64,000 bases of DNA. It comes from Nematostella vectensis. Taxonomy: Eukaryota; Cnidaria; Anthozoa; Actiniaria; Edwardsiidae. Every line of letters begins with the position of its first letter. Position 1 is the first letter of the stretch. Shown here piece after piece: positions 48,301 through 59,123 of this stretch. The stretch is from assembly GCF_932526225.1 (NCBI RefSeq), contig NC_064034.1, forward strand, positions 14,708,887-14,772,886, read 5' to 3'. Below the pieces are notes generated by a model. The model saw only the letters and a list, made by a program, of their open reading frames with translations, was not told the origin of the DNA and ran no database searches. Position numbers and translations under genes: made by a program.

Positions 48301-50282
48301 TGATCCATCCGATAACCTTCTTCTGACACAACATGTCCAAGGAATGTAACTTCCCTTTGAAAGATTTTACACTTGCTGGGTTTCAATTTTATCCCGTGTT
48401 CCCGCAGTCTTTGCAAAACTTTCCTCAGATCACTAACATGTTCTTCAAAACTTTGACTAAAGACAATGATATCGTCCAAATATGGGATACATGTGGTGTC
48501 TCTTAAATCTTCTAAACAATCTTGCATATATCTTTGAAAGGCCGCGGGGGCCTGGGAAAGACCCATGGGTATGCGAACCCATTCATACAGTCCCCAAGGG
48601 GTCACAAAGGCAGTCAATGGTCTACTGTCTTTCCCCATGAAACCCTGATGATATGCGCGTCCCTGATCCAGTACTGAAAACCAACTATTTCCCCCTAGGG
48701 TGTCTAATGCATCTTGAATCCTTGGGATGGGAAAACGGTCAGGAACACTCTTACAATTCAGTTCACGATAGTCAATGCACAGTCTTAGAGACCCGTCCCG
48801 TTTACGGACGCAGACAGCCGGCGACGAGTAGGAAGACTTTGACTTCACAATCCATCCCTTATTTATCAAGTCCTCAATATAGCCTTTGACTTCTGCATAC
48901 AATGGGCGGCTAATTGAGACATATGTTTTCTGAACAGGAGTCTTATCCATTAGGGTTAAATTTAACTCAAGGTCTTCGATGCAACCGACATCCTGACTAT
49001 CACGGGCAAAGGTCTCCTCCTCTTCCTGTAACAGACGAGTGACTTCCTTTTTTTGTTCTTCATTCAGATCTCCAATCACCACCCCTGGGACCCTCTGTGA
49101 TGAATCTATGGTCGCCCCCCTGGATTCTTGTGTTTCACCTGGGTGTACCCCCCTTGAATCAGACAAGTTCATCTCACTAAGTTTCACTTCTGCTGGGGTA
49201 ACTGATCTGATAAGGTTAAGACTACCCAAGATGGTGCCCCCCCTGAGGGTGATATCCTGCTTGGTGGCATTACTGACGTAAATGTCAACTCGCGTAGCTT
49301 TCCCTTTCGGGATGGACAATAGAGACTGGGAGAGTTCTAGCCCTGTAGGCAATGTCTGGTCTTCATCTGGTTCAAAGATAACTGGGCATTTCTCCTCGAC
49401 TGGGCCGGTATTTGCACGACAATTAATTCTCAGGGTCTGCCCCCCCGGTATGCTGACACTCTTCTTAGGTGACTTTAAGATGCACAAGGGTTCTGAGTTG
49501 TCACATGTTTGGATAAAGTTAATCAAGGCCCCAACTGCCTCCCCTCTGACTTCTGGAAATGCACCTTTCATAATATCCTGTAATGGGCTCCCTGTGGTGT
49601 TGCTATTATCCCCTGGGAAATCTTTAATCACTGTTTCTATGACATTATATCCAATGATGGGACACTCTAACTCTCCTGGGGTCACTAAAAAAGGTACTTC
49701 TACATCTGGCCCTGTATACCCATGGGATTCTAGCTTCAATGTTATGGGGATCCATCCCTCATATGGGATCTCACTGCCATTTGCAGCAGATACATTTAAG
49801 TTTCTATCCCGACCCAGGAGTGTCTCAATATCTTGTAAATCAGTGTTCAAACCATTCTCATTGACCCATGATTTAGATAAAACTGAAATTTGCGCGCCCG
49901 TATCCCAGAGGGCCTCTGTGCTAATATCATTAAGCATGCAGGAAACTTTGCATTTTGGTCCTACCAGTTTACAAATAACAGCATGTTGTTTTGGAGTGAG
50001 ATGAGACATAAATACACTAGACTGAATTCGCTCTGCGTACTCACTGTTTTTCTTGGCTTGTAACTCTTGTATCGCAGTGCAAAGTTTCTTGTGTTCCAAC
50101 CAATGAGCCCGTTGGCATTGCACACCGCAGTACAATGCTGACTTACAACCCGCACATTGAACTAAACAATCACTACCAGATGGTTGATGCCCACATAACA
50201 CACATACTTGGGACTTTCCTGTGGAAGCAACTTGCGACCCGGCTACCGCCTGTCCCGCGGTGGCAGCCGGTGCTGGTTTCCC
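45360..50282 (-). CDS. Gypsy pol: MYND finger, protease, RT, RNase H, integrase, acidic and hexapeptide repeats
   Basis: Read in the -1 frame relative to gag from the slippery site at 50276-50282; it has no ATG upstream of the first domain. Positions below count from GTG 50201. A MYND-type zinc finger lies at the start (CVLCGH..., [18 protein letters not shown]...C at about 34-41) and begins just before 50201, so it needs the frameshift fusion. Then: aspartic protease DTGA 100-103; RT with YLDD 574-577; RNase H TDAS 742-745; integrase HH-CC zinc module (H1004, H1009, C1040, C1042) and catalytic D1071, D1130, E1166. After the integrase come Ser/Glu/Asp repeats ([13 protein letters not shown] type) and a tail of hexapeptides like [12 protein letters not shown]. 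All catalytic residues seen are intact. Confidence 0.92.
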   Translation of the reverse strand, partial: GKPAPAATAGQAVAGSQVASTGKSQVCVLCGHQPSGSDCLVQCAGCKSALYCGVQCQRAHWLEHKKLCTAIQELQAKKNSEYAERIQSSVFMSHLTPKQHAVICKLVGPKCKVSCMLNDISTEALWDTGAQISVLSKSWVNENGLNTDLQDIETLLGRDRNLNVSAANGSEIPYEGWIPITLKLESHGYTGPDVEVPFLVTPGELECPIIGYNVIETVIKDFPGDNSNTTGSPLQDIMKGAFPEVRGEAVGALINFIQTCDNSEPLCILKSPKKSVSIPGGQTLRINCRANTGPVEEKCPVIFEPDEDQTLPTGLELSQSLLSIPKGKATRVDIYVSNATKQDITLRGGTILGSLNLIRSVTPAEVKLSEMNLSDSRGVHPGETQESRGATIDSSQRVPGVVIGDLNEEQKKEVTRLLQEEEETFARDSQDVGCIEDLELNLTLMDKTPVQKTYVSISRPLYAEVKGYIEDLINKGWIVKSKSSYSSPAVCVRKRDGSLRLCIDYRELNCKSVPDRFPIPRIQDALDTLGGNSWFSVLDQGRAYHQGFMGKDSRPLTAFVTPWGLYEWVRIPMGLSQAPAAFQRYMQDCLEDLRDTTCIPYLDDIIVFSQSFEEHVSDLRKVLQRLREHGIKLKPSKCKIFQREVTFLGHVVSEEGYRMDQESIKAVTDLKDTPPKTVGEVRRLMGLLSYFRRYVHNFATLAAPIYDLLTEPKGGTSTKSKSRSSKSLSRQPVSWSEEHQRILETLIDTITSPPVMAYPDYQQPFILHTDASERGLGAVLYQRQKGTLRVIGYGSRSLTQAERNYHLHSGKLEFLALKWAITEKFRDYLYYAPKFTVYTDNNPLTYILTTAKLNATGQRWVSELADYNFVIKYRPGKANGDADGLSRISQGMEKYMEECQKTICQEDIGATVNSVKFQAGEDGIPTISLSACLEDSPDDNVTLGTQAWSTEDIVRLQREDTTIGKVIGFILNESLPSLKERKKETPETKAMLRHWKKLELGKDDILRRRIGPRLQLVLPRKLHHLVYKELHEEMGHLGAERVLQLARDRFFWPRMQQDIEHYVTSVCRCIKQKRPKHAQRAPMQSIQTTAPFELISLDFLHLEKSSGGYEYILVVIDHFTRFAQAYATRNKSAPTVAEKLYNDYIMRFGFPLRIHHDQGKEFENDLHKHLEKLSGVAHSRTTPYHPQSNGQVERFNQTLLAMLRTLPENQKSKWKDSLNKVVHAYNCTRNDSTGFSPFYLLYGRSPRLPIDLMLGTSLQGTPQQYPKYVTKWRETMEEAYRIARSKSTAQAARGKRYYEKKVRCSSLKPGDRVLVRNLSERGGPGKLRSYFEDQVFVVVNQKGESSPVYEVRPENGKGRNRTLHYNLLLPCDYLMSDVITQPKRKTKTRKPATRNAAELKEESSSEEEPDFVYGRQVGYAPDEKEEASSESDVVLGQQEEVSGESDVAPDRQEEIASGESDVSLDQQEEASDELDGAPDQQEGASGELDGAPDQQEGTAGELDEAIEEQAERASQQQQGEQGDRDSQENYANGSIIGRPERNRHPPLRVTYDVIGQPSYYRGPVANHGITINESAWSAYGAPPTQELPCATCGFKAPFGLQVPYGYSVPCSLQTPYGYPVPYGLQVPYRCPSFSPWTPAM
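45400..45510 (-). repeat. 18-bp coding tandem repeat at the pol C-terminus
   Basis: Six 18-bp units of the GGGTACCTGTAAACCGTA type (+ strand) encode hexapeptides [30 protein letters not shown] and FGLKAP. All units keep the reading frame. Confidence 0.8.
50239..50282 (-). promoter_or_regulatory. -1 ribosomal frameshift signal between gag and pol
   Basis: On the coding strand the heptamer G-GGA-AAC (50282-50276) is in the gag frame, matching X-XXY-YYZ. Five nucleotides later a hairpin begins: CCGGCT-GCC-ACCGC, loop GGGACAG, GCGGT-AGCCGG, that is 5 plus 6 base pairs with a 3-nt bulge. The gag stop TAG lies in the 3' arm. Slipping back one base opens pol (GGG AAA CCA...). Confidence 0.85.
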
Positions 50283-51577
50283 GAATCCTTGTTTTGTGTT
50301 GGTCTCCGCTTACGACATCCCCGTGCCCAATGCTCAGATGAACCGCAATAAAAACAATGATCACATGCATCAATCGTATTGCTATCCTCACACTGCTTGC
50401 AAACTCTCTTGGTCTTCTGTACATGTATATCCCGATTATCAATATTGCCATCCCTTTCCTGTTGCACTTGGGCCACTGTCTCCCGCAATGTGGCCATCTC
50501 CGACTTCACTGACTTGAGTTCTGCTAGGATCAGGTCTTCTGTTGAGACTGCGGCTGGAGCAGTCTTCCCTTTGTCCTTACGTCCACCATTCCCTTGTGAT
50601 TCGACATTATCACTTGTTAGCTGATTAACTTTCTTAGTTATTTTGGTTAACTTTGATTTCCTCTCTAACTCCTCAGATGCCACAATATTTACATGCTGGA
50701 TTAAATCTTCATCAGTGGTATCTGTGTTCTGTAGATATGGTCTTAGTTTCATCCTTACACCATCATCCATTAATCCAGTCTCCACAGTTCTTAAAAATAG
50801 TCCTTGCACCAATTCGGGATCGTATTTCATTTTGCTATCAGACTCTTGTGACGCAAAACAAACTTTCTGCCTTTGATCCAAAGCCCTGATCACAAAACTC
50901 TGAGGGGTTTCCCCGGGAGCTTGAGCCAAAATTGCTAATTCTTGATACAGTTCTGTTGCATTTTTTTCCTGATAATGCGAGCGCAAAATGTGTCTTAATT
51001 GGGCCAGAGTCAAGCTTGGAATACCTTCCAAGTAGCTGCGAAGTCTCATTCCTGGGCAAATGGACTTTATTACTGCATCGACCACCTCAACTTCTGTGTG
51101 TCCTTTCTTTAGTCCAGAGTCAATTTGTCTCACGAGACTGACAAAACTTAACTTATCTTTCTGTCCTGGCTCTCCAATTTGCCCAGAAATCTTCATTTCT
51201 CTCTTTATATCCGAAATGTAGAGACCTTTCTTTGATTCCATACCCATAAGCTTGTTCATTTGATCCTTCAGAGCTTGGAGCTCCTCGCTCGGACTTGCAC
51301 TTGCACTCGTGTTTGGCTGGGCTTGTTTTTCTTGTTTGGGCTTCGTTGCTCCAGAAATCGCCGAAATAACCTCCTCTAATCCCTTCAGATAGCTGACTGC
51401 TTGGTCTCCTTTGCTCTCAAGCTCGTTATCCACAGCTTGTGAGATCCTTCTGACCCGTTTCAACCTAGATAGTTTGTCGTCCTCGTGTAGCTTCAAAAAG
51501 TTTTCCACTTCGTGTAACTGTTCGGCCGTCAAGCGACACAAACTCTCTTCGATACTAAGCTGAAGTTCTTCAGTCAT
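50243..51577 (-). CDS. Gypsy gag (nucleocapsid-type) protein
   Basis: ATG at 51577 ([11 protein letters not shown]) opens 444 codons to TAG 50243. The same frame is open further up to 51610, but that part overlaps the primer site and has no ATG. The N-terminal half is charged and helical (capsid-like). A Ser/Ala-rich linker and a Lys-rich part follow. One CCHC zinc knuckle, [14 protein letters not shown], lies near the C-terminus. Gag packages the element RNA into particles. Its 3' end overlaps pol by about 65 nt in the -1 frame. Confidence 0.9.
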   Translation of the reverse strand: MTEELQLSIEESLCRLTAEQLHEVENFLKLHEDDKLSRLKRVRRISQAVDNELESKGDQAVSYLKGLEEVISAISGATKPKQEKQAQPNTSASASPSEELQALKDQMNKLMGMESKKGLYISDIKREMKISGQIGEPGQKDKLSFVSLVRQIDSGLKKGHTEVEVVDAVIKSICPGMRLRSYLEGIPSLTLAQLRHILRSHYQEKNATELYQELAILAQAPGETPQSFVIRALDQRQKVCFASQESDSKMKYDPELVQGLFLRTVETGLMDDGVRMKLRPYLQNTDTTDEDLIQHVNIVASEELERKSKLTKITKKVNQLTSDNVESQGNGGRKDKGKTAPAAVSTEDLILAELKSVKSEMATLRETVAQVQQERDGNIDNRDIHVQKTKRVCKQCEDSNTIDACDHCFYCGSSEHWARGCRKRRPTQNKDSGNQHRLPPRDRR

Positions 51578-51591
51578 CTTCTGAATCCGTT

Positions 51592-51609
51592 TTCCCGTCT
51601 GAGCCCCCA
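51592..51609 (-). promoter_or_regulatory. primer binding site, tRNA-Pro-like
   Basis: Three bases after the 5' LTR the element strand reads TGGGGGCTCAGACGGGAA. The first nine bases match the tRNA-Pro primer site known from gammaretroviruses (TGGGGGCTC). The primer identity is an inference. Confidence 0.65.
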
Positions 51610-51612
51610 ATA

Positions 51613-51788
51613 TGTTACCTTATAATTTGTGAAAACTCGAGTAACATTAAAAATAAACCGAAAATAAACCACACAGAAACAAACATGGCGGTCAACACGT
51701 TTTCTTCTTCTTCTACACACACTGCATTATGGGTAATACAATATTTTTCTATGGGGGGGTGGGCAAGTGCTTAATTCCATGGGTAACA
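51613..51788 (-). repeat. Gypsy 5' LTR
   Basis: 176 bp, identical by eye to 44785-44960. It should hold the element promoter; no TATA box was assigned with confidence. Confidence 0.95.
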
Positions 51789-52057
51789 CATTTTCCCGCC
51801 CAAACAACAGGGAGCCCACACAAAGGACCTACGCCAGCTTCGCAAACTGGTTTTCACGCGAGTATTCAAGTTTTTAACAAATATTTTCTGACATAAATGA
51901 ATCAAAGAACACATGCTTCTAAACTGACTTTATTTTTTTTTAAACCCAAGAACAATTTTAAGGACTTTCAAGGAGTTTCCAGGATATTCCAGACCTTGAA
52001 TTTGACATTTCAAAATTCAAGTACTTTCCAGGTTTTCAAGGACCCGTACGAACCCTG

Positions 52058-52540
52058 TTATAATTGAAGCTTGATATGCTTGTTGTTGTTATTTTTTGTC
52101 GTCATATACTGTATAGTGCAGTCATAAGATTATTCGAGAAAGTAGGTGCTTCAACATAGTTCCTAAATAGGGTACAAGCAAGGCTCACAATTTCTAAAGC
52201 CTTGTCTACTGTTTTCAATTAACAATGGAATACCTCTGTTAGCTTTTACAATTTAAAACCAACCACTGCAAGTATCGGTTATTCGCTTGTGTGATTTTTC
52301 CAAATCGTACTAGAAGTAGGTACAATACGTCGAGAGGGTAGATTGGGATTTTGCCTCACGTGCACACTTGCTTAACCAGACTAATTTTTTTAAAATTAAG
52401 TTTACAAACTCGACTAAATGGGAATAACATATAACATTCCCTTCCAAGGGAGAGAAGGGGAGGTACATACTAAGCTTTTTTTGGTAGCAGGTGATTATTA
52501 AGCCACAGAAATGTAAAACGCTTCCATTTTTTAGTCTTCA
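52058..52540. other. spacer, no gene seen
   Basis: AT-rich sequence right of the hAT element without recognisable features. Confidence 0.4.
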
Positions 52541-53345
52541 TAGCTCTCGTAAGCGACCACCTTGGGAACTGAGAATTCTGGTCGTTAACGGAGCTGGTCT
52601 TTTACGAGAGCTTGCTCTCATAAGCGACCACTGGGCGCCAAAAACTTGAACAATAGGTGTTGGTCGCTCACGGGCGCTTAATTAAAATGGAATCTTAAAG
52701 TTATCGTAGTAATAACAACGCTGTAATTTTTTGGTTTATTGCTTGATTTTAAAACTAGGTATTTGACTTATCATGAGAGTGAGTTGTTTATTTAATAGCA
52801 ATTAATTCTACGCAAAGTAGCTCGTTATCAGCTCGTTTATATCGACGACTAAAGCTTTTTTTCATGAGAATATCCTCTGCGTCTACGACGATCGCATGGC
52901 ATCTTTTGTTAGCCGATTTCTAAAGCGTGCAACAAACAAGTGGATGGCTATTGTAACTGGAAAGAGGATAAATGGTGAAGCTGGCAATTGACGAGAGATT
53001 CCTTGCATTTACACATTTTGTGGAGACAAAGAAATGTCAATCCCATGGTTAAAATTAAAGTTAGAAAATTGAATATGTGATTTCAGTATGCATTGGATAT
53101 GATGTTTATCAGGGGTTGACTGATGTTGTAAAGCAAAAAATCATTGTGGTCGCTTACGAGAGCTTAAAAAGAAAAGAAAATCTCAGTTGGGGTTTTGAAA
53201 TTGTGGTCGTTAACGGAGCTGGTTGCACCGATAAGTTGGTCGCTTACGAAAGCTTAGAATTACAGAGTTTGTGTGACAATTCAATCGGTGATCCGTGATC
53301 GTGGTCGTTATCGGGGCTGGTCGTTTACGAGAGCGTTCGCTCAGA
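52541..53345. repeat. interspersed GTGGTCGCTTACGAGAGC-type repeats
   Basis: The phrase GTGGTCGCTTACGAGAGC and the variant GTGGTCGTTAACGGAGCTGG recur at least seven times, in inverted orientation near 52545-52680 and direct orientation near 53147-53335. The right end GCTTCGACTGTA resembles the terminus of a TA-inserting (Tc1/mariner/pogo-like) element. No left terminus was found. Confidence 0.55.
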
Positions 53346-54330
53346 GAGCTTCGACTGTATGATTATTTTTTAGATTGGAAGCGTGGGGTTGCAATGGTTG
53401 AGTTGTGTGATGGAATATCTTTAATCATATTGTAGTTATGTGAACAGGTGTCCCACTTGTTGTATTTACCTGCTCTTGCCATGTTAATTTGTGATTTGCT
53501 CACATTGCCGTTTCCATTGGCGAGCAGAGCAGCATGGCAAAGTATGACCACATTGAAACCACCACATTTACCGTGACACTCATTTACTCAATTTCACAAA
53601 ACAACCCCAACCCCATCCATATTACAATACAAAAAGGACAATAATTTTTTTAGCCAAAATAGAATAATATTTTTTTTCTGTTTAGAAAAAAGGTACAACA
53701 ACACAGCAAGGTAATAATACGTCATTGCAGTTGCTATTCTTGGATTACAGTATGTGCATTGAAATTTGCAATGAGCAACGTGGTCGCTCATCTTCCTCTT
53801 TCTTGATTCCTTCAAATGATATACGCATATATGAAAAAAAACAGTTTTCTATTTATTCAGAGAATTATTTAGCATACACCTGATCCTGGATACTGCGGCT
53901 TGTTTTGTGTCTTGCTTTATTTTTGAAGATTTTGTTTAGACAAGGTACGAAGCAGTTAGGCATGAGCATCTTGGGAATGATTTGAAAGACTAAGATGCAT
54001 TGTGGGCTATGGCACTTCTAAGCCTAAGTTATTTTAGTTTTCCCTATGGCACCTCTAGGCTGTGATCCAAATTTAGTTCAGTTTTAATTTCAAATTCGTT
54101 TTAACTTTGATTGCTTCTGAAAATAATTCAGTTTCAATTTATTTACAAAATAAATTGTAATAAAATTAAAAAAATTGCTAAGCAAAAAAAAAAGAATAAA
54201 ATATTTCAAAAAACATGAAATCTTCATACGAGCAAGAAATCTATTTTTATATGCACTCAACTGAATTTAGTGGATTGCCTGATGATGTTGATAACTTGGT
54301 AACAACCATGCAATGGTCTTCCAAAAGAAA
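53346..54330. other. no gene seen
   Basis: AT-rich spacer between the interspersed repeats and the right arm. Nothing recognisable. Confidence 0.4.
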
Positions 54331-57300
54331 TATAATATATAGATTTAGGCACTGCCTAAAAGCGGAGCCAGCATTGAACACCTTCTATGTTGACTGATTG
54401 AGGTATTTTTTGGGGATCTAGGATCCTGCTCTTTACTGAGATTTATTTATTGTACCAACCAAATGGATCCAGGCCTTATTCAATAATTTAAATTATGCAG
54501 TACATCAAAGTTAACAAACACAATTCCTGGTGTGAATATGGCTGTCAAAGTTGTCAAGAGTCTAATGGTAAATTCTTATGTCCCATCATAGAAGTTTATA
54601 AATATATTTTTTTAATCAAAACAATACTCCAACAAGCTTTGCCCTTGTGCAGAATAGGTCATGGATGTAACAGCATTCCACAGATTTGAAATAATATATT
54701 TAGACTGTTTAGATGCCATACTGTAATTTTTATGTATTGATTTAGTGGCGATTCTCTCCTTCATTGGACCGAATATTCAGAAAAATGTCTGGAAATTAAA
54801 ATCCAAAAATATATCTCCTTTCATGCATTACATATTGGTGCACCCACCATCTACCATATAGTGGCCTTGTTGTTGGTGGCCTACTCCAAAATGAATGCAA
54901 TGAAGAAAAAACAAATTGATTTTGGAAGCAAATCCTAAAAAAAAAACATCTAAGGCATCACTGACAGTGCTAAAATGCTAACTTCTAATTTCAAACCAAA
55001 CCCTTTCATTGATCTATGTTTGGGGTAGAGAGGAGGGAAAGAATATCAATTGACTAAAAAATAGTCGACGGGGGAGGAGATATAAAGGGAATTGACTCAA
55101 CTTGAAAGGTTTGTTGGAAAAAATATAACAGTAATGAAAATAATTTGATTGAGCATTTCTTGACATTTCCCCTTTCCCATTATCTTAACCCTTTCATCAC
55201 CACAGGCCTCTAAACAGGCCATGTCTATGCTATCCAAGCTATGTGAACAGAATTCTATTATTGAAAAAGAACAAGGTTGTTGCTAGTGTTATAAAGTTTA
55301 AGTATCTTGCCCTAAAAAACCCTTTCCTTGATAAAAGTTTCATCAATGTACATTTGTAAAGCTACATTTTGACAAGCTTTGTCCTTGCAAAGAACAAGTA
55401 ATGGATGAAACAGGATTTCAAAGATAGAATATAGTGTCAGACACAATTTTAGATAAGAAGCAATACTGAAGTTTTAATGTACCATTTTAAGTGGTGATTT
55501 TCCATCCCCATGGGAATTAATATCTACAAATATACATCCAGTAATGCATTATATTTTGGTGTTTTTAGAAACCCTGGATCCAACCATTCCAATGAAATAA
55601 ATTTAAACCTTTAAAATAAATGTAATGGAAAAGGAAAGGAAATCCTAAAAAGAAGATATAAGTGAAAGTACTAAATGAAAATTTCTAATTTAAAAATCAA
55701 ATCTGTTCATTAATTTATTTTTGGTGTAGAGGGGAAATAGCAAAGAGCATCAATTGCATAAAAATAGTCAACATGGAGAAGGAAAGGAAGTAATATGACT
55801 CTTCTTTAAATGTTTGAAAAGAAAATATAATAACAATGTGATAATTATATTCAGTACTTTCCTAAAATATCCCCTTTCCCATTATCTTTAGGTTAATAAA
55901 GATACAGATTTATTATTTAAAAAGCAAAAGTTTGTTTTTAGTTTTATATAATATAAGTATCTTGTTCTAAAAAAAAACCCTATTGAGTGTGTACTGCTGA
56001 ATCACATAGTAATGCCCTAGTCATTTGAGCCCCCCCCCCTTATGGTCCTGGGGAAGTCAGGGGTTAATGTGGGGTTTTAGATTACTTTTTAACCAGAATA
56101 TATCAAGAGGGGTGGTGGTATTGACTGTTTTTGACTCTTAACTTAACAGTAATGAAAATAATTTGATTGAGCATTTCTTGACATTTCCCCTTTCAAATTA
56201 TCTTAACCCTTTCATCACCACAGGCCTCTAAACAGGCCATGTCTATGCTATCCAAGCTATGTGAACAGAATTCTATTATTGAAAAAGAACAAGGTTGTTG
56301 CTAGTGTTATAAAGTTTAAGTATCTTGCCCTAAAAAACCCTTTCCTTAATAAAAGTTTCATTAATGTACATTTGTAAAGCTACATTTTGACAAGCTTTGT
56401 CCTTGCAAAGAACAAGTAATGGATGAAACAGGATTTCAAAGATAGAATATAGTGTCAGTTACAATTTTAGATAAGATGCAATACTGAAGTTTTAATGTAC
56501 CATTTTAAGTGGTGATTTTCCATCCCCATGGGAATTAATATCTACAAATATACATCCAGTAATGCATTATATTTTGGTGTTTTTAGAAACCCTGGATCCA
56601 ACCATTCCAATGAAATAAATCTAAACCTTTAAAATAAATGTAATGGAAAAGGAAAGGAAATCCTAAAAAGAAGATATAAGTGAAAGTACTAAATGAAAAT
56701 TTCTAATTTAAAAATCAAATCTGTTTATTAATTTATTTTTGGTGTAGAGGGGAAATAGCAAAGAGCATCAATTGCATAAAAATAGTCAACATGGAGAAGG
56801 AAAGGAAGTAATATGACTCTTCTTAAAATGTTTGAAAAGAAAATATAATAACAATGTGATAATTATATTCAGTACTTTCCTAAAATATCCCCTTTCCCAT
56901 TATCTTTAGGTTAATAAAGATACAGATTTATTATTTAAAAAGCAAAAGTTTGTTTTTAGTTTTATATAATATAAGTATCTTGTTCTAAAAAAAAACCCTA
57001 TTGAGTGTGTACTGCTGACTCACATAGTAATGCCCTAGTCATTTGAGCCCCCTCCCTTATGGTCCTGGGGAAGTCAGGGGTTAATGTGGGGTTTTAGATT
57101 ACTTTTTAACCAGAATATATCAAGAGGGGTGGTGGTATTGACTGTTTTTGACTCTTAACTTGGAAACAGGCTTTTATTAAAGTCTAATCCCCCACCCTTT
57201 CCTGGGACCATGTGTGTGGGGGTATCAAATGACTAGTGAATAAGAACTCCGTACTGTCTTTCATACATGTCTTTCAAGACATGGTTTTCAATTCTCATGT

Positions 57301-58238
57301 CTTCCAGTCTTTAGCATTCATCTTGACCCTTGACCCCTGGTTCATAAAAGAGTAAAATTTCTTTCAAAACAATCTTTTCATCAAGACATTTATAATCTGA
57401 CTCATTTCCACAAATATTTGAAAAAATAATAATAAACACATGAGATGTAAGATGCAGACAATAACAATACATATTGGCAACAGGGGTTGAATTTTGTTTT
57501 GTTTTTATCCTCGGTAAGGAAAATTTCTCTTGTAAGTTGAAAAAGTTGCTGTATCTTCTAAGGATATGTATCTTCTTAGGACTAAGAGCACAGGATATAA
57601 AGACAAGAACGGTCTTCTTTACCAGTATATGACAAATGCAACACGATATTGATTGGCCTTTATGAAATATTATAACAGAATCAAGAATAAAGATAGAACA
57701 AAGAATGTCAAAACAAAATGTGTTATGCTCATTCTCAAAGCAAACAAAAAGGACAACAAAAAGCCCAATAACTGTCATATCCTCAATAGACAAAAGAAAT
57801 CGTCGTCTGAAACTCACCTTGAATTTTGTCGCTTTTTTGTGGTTTTGTTCGCTTTTTAATGTGAACTATTACTTACTTAAATTTACTAGCAAAAACCAGA
57901 CATATCCTTACATAAATCTTGGCGTGATTGAATGTTAGTAGATCTCCTCTAATTGACTTTATCCTTAAGTCACAAAATTTGAGGCAAAAAGAAATAATCA
58001 ACGCATGACAAGAACTTTTCCCTTGCTCTGTGCTTGTATTTATCCGCCATTACGGGGCCGAGTGAGGCCTGGGAGTTGCGCGGCTGGCTGGCTGGCTGGC
58101 TGACTGGCTGGCTGGCTGGCGAGTGACACCACAGGGTACCCGCGCGATGTCCACAAAACCAAGTCGCATAGTTATAATACCATATTTCTATACCTATGGA
58201 GCTCCGCGCGCGGCCTACGGCCGCGCTGGCTCCGCTAT
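54331..58238. repeat. right arm of the large inverted repeat (3.9 kb)
   Basis: Inverse copy of 37980-40844; for example 54495-54689 mirrors 40485-40679 and 57653-57859 mirrors part of 38322-38621. The inner end carries TTTAGGCACTGCCTAAA, a perfect palindrome, then AGCGGAGCCAGC. The outer end is GCTGGCTCCGCTAT with an extra GC-rich foldback (GCGCGCGGCCTACGGCCGCG) that the left arm lacks. The arm is longer than its partner by about one kilobase because of an internal tandem duplication. Confidence 0.85.
55126..57160. repeat. 1,017-bp tandem duplication inside the right arm
   Basis: Sequence starting CAGTAATGAAAATAATTTGA occurs at 55129 and 56146, and the two copies stay parallel for about 1 kb with only scattered differences. 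The left arm has a single version. The duplication is therefore later than the arm inversion. Confidence 0.8.
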
Positions 58239-58304
58239 TATTTTAATTAATTGATTTTTCAGTGACATGTGATATTAAAGCATGCACAGTTTACGGGAGG
58301 TTTT

Positions 58305-58725
58305 TACTTTGCGAGGAGGCTACTAACGATGCTTGTACCTCCCACGATCCAATATCCATTGGCGCGCATCTCGGTCAGCGTCATCCCTTGACCTTGCTGC
58401 TTCAGGGCCTCTTTTAAGTTGCGAACAACTAACTCTGTCACTAGTCTATTCCTTGGCATAATCATAGGGAAATTTGCTTACTCTGTTAGCTCAGGGGCAC
58501 GTTGTAGACGACCACGACTTTCAAGATTTTTTTCGTCTAGAAAGGGATCTAACTTGTAAAGTGAGCTCGTTCTACTAGTATCGACTTTCGAGGTAAGTGC
58601 GTCAATCCCTGCTTTATACGCCTTAGATTGAGTTTGACTAACTATTAACCTTTCAGCTTCCTCGAGGTCCCGAACTTTCAACTTCGGTCTCACTTCGTAC
58701 TCCCACGTATTATTTGAAATAGCAA
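58305..58725 (-). pseudogene. BEL/Pao-type retrotransposon pol fragment (integrase N-terminal region)
   Basis: The frame LEEAERLIVSQTQ ... SSLYKLDPFLDEKNL, then GRLQRAPELTE, a stop, then MPRNRLVTELVVRNLKEAL and GMTLTEMRANGYWIVGG resembles the region before and within the integrase zinc module of BEL/Pao elements. Stops and a short deletion after DEKNL show it is dead. It breaks off close to the outer end of the right arm (58238), so the arm may have inserted into it. Confidence 0.7.
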
Positions 58726-59123
58726 ACGCATAGCGCTACTGCTATTTTGGCGCAAAACACAAAACCACACGTTCTCTGGTTCCTTAGGAATACTGGTCTC
58801 GTGAGCCTTTTATCTTCTCCAGGTCCTGTGCACAGAGACCATGTGGCGCATGATCGGCAGGGCGCTGTTTCATGTCTACGTAACGGCATTGATGAATTGA
58901 CGTTCCATCTTGGATTTGCTGCACTCTATTGGCAACGAACGTGTAAAATCTTCTGCTCTTGTTGGAAATATATCCTGAAACGATGTTTCAAGTATTTTAA
59001 TTTTTTGCCCGTGGAAATTGTAACGGTAAAAAGAAACTAAAATTCGCCAACAAGTCCTATCAAACGGCTCAATACTAACATAATGATAAATTTAATTCTA
59101 GCCTTATCTTTACTTGTCGTGAA
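58726..59123. other. no gene seen
   Basis: A 97-codon open frame (58747-59040, +) has no recognisable domain. It is left unassigned. Confidence 0.35.

Larger units (their letters stand above)
44785..51788 (-). mobile_element. full-length Gypsy LTR retrotransposon, apparently young
   Basis: The two 176-bp LTRs (44785-44960 and 51613-51788) look identical, begin TGTTAC and end GTAACA. They are flanked by CATT (44781-44784 and 51789-51792). In the minus direction the order is 5' LTR, primer site, gag, frameshift site, pol (protease, RT, RNase H, integrase), polypurine tract, 3' LTR, which is the Gypsy (Metaviridae) order. Both long frames are open. No envelope-like frame is present. It sits in the 5' flank of the hAT transposase gene, upstream of exon 1. 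Total 7,004 bp. Confidence 0.95.
41203..52057 (-). mobile_element. hAT DNA transposon, split by a Gypsy insertion
   Basis: Inverted 13-bp ends CAGGGTTCGTACG (41203-41215) and CGTACGAACCCTG (52045-52057) bound the element. Sub-terminal sequence repeats AAGGACTTTCCAAGG-like phrases, as usual for hAT elements. TTATA abuts both ends (41198-41202 and 52058-52062), which may be what remains of an 8-bp target duplication. Without the 7-kb Gypsy insertion the element is about 3.85 kb. It codes for a broken BED-finger transposase on the minus strand. Confidence 0.85.

Noticed and set aside
48653-50004. Long + strand frames (up to 240 codons) opposite Gypsy pol
   Set aside because: Shadows of the pol frame; no start context or domain.
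37980-58238. Maverick/Polinton (large element with long inverted ends)
   Set aside because: No DNA polymerase B, packaging ATPase, capsid or retroviral-type integrase of that class is present; the interior is a hAT and a Gypsy insertion.
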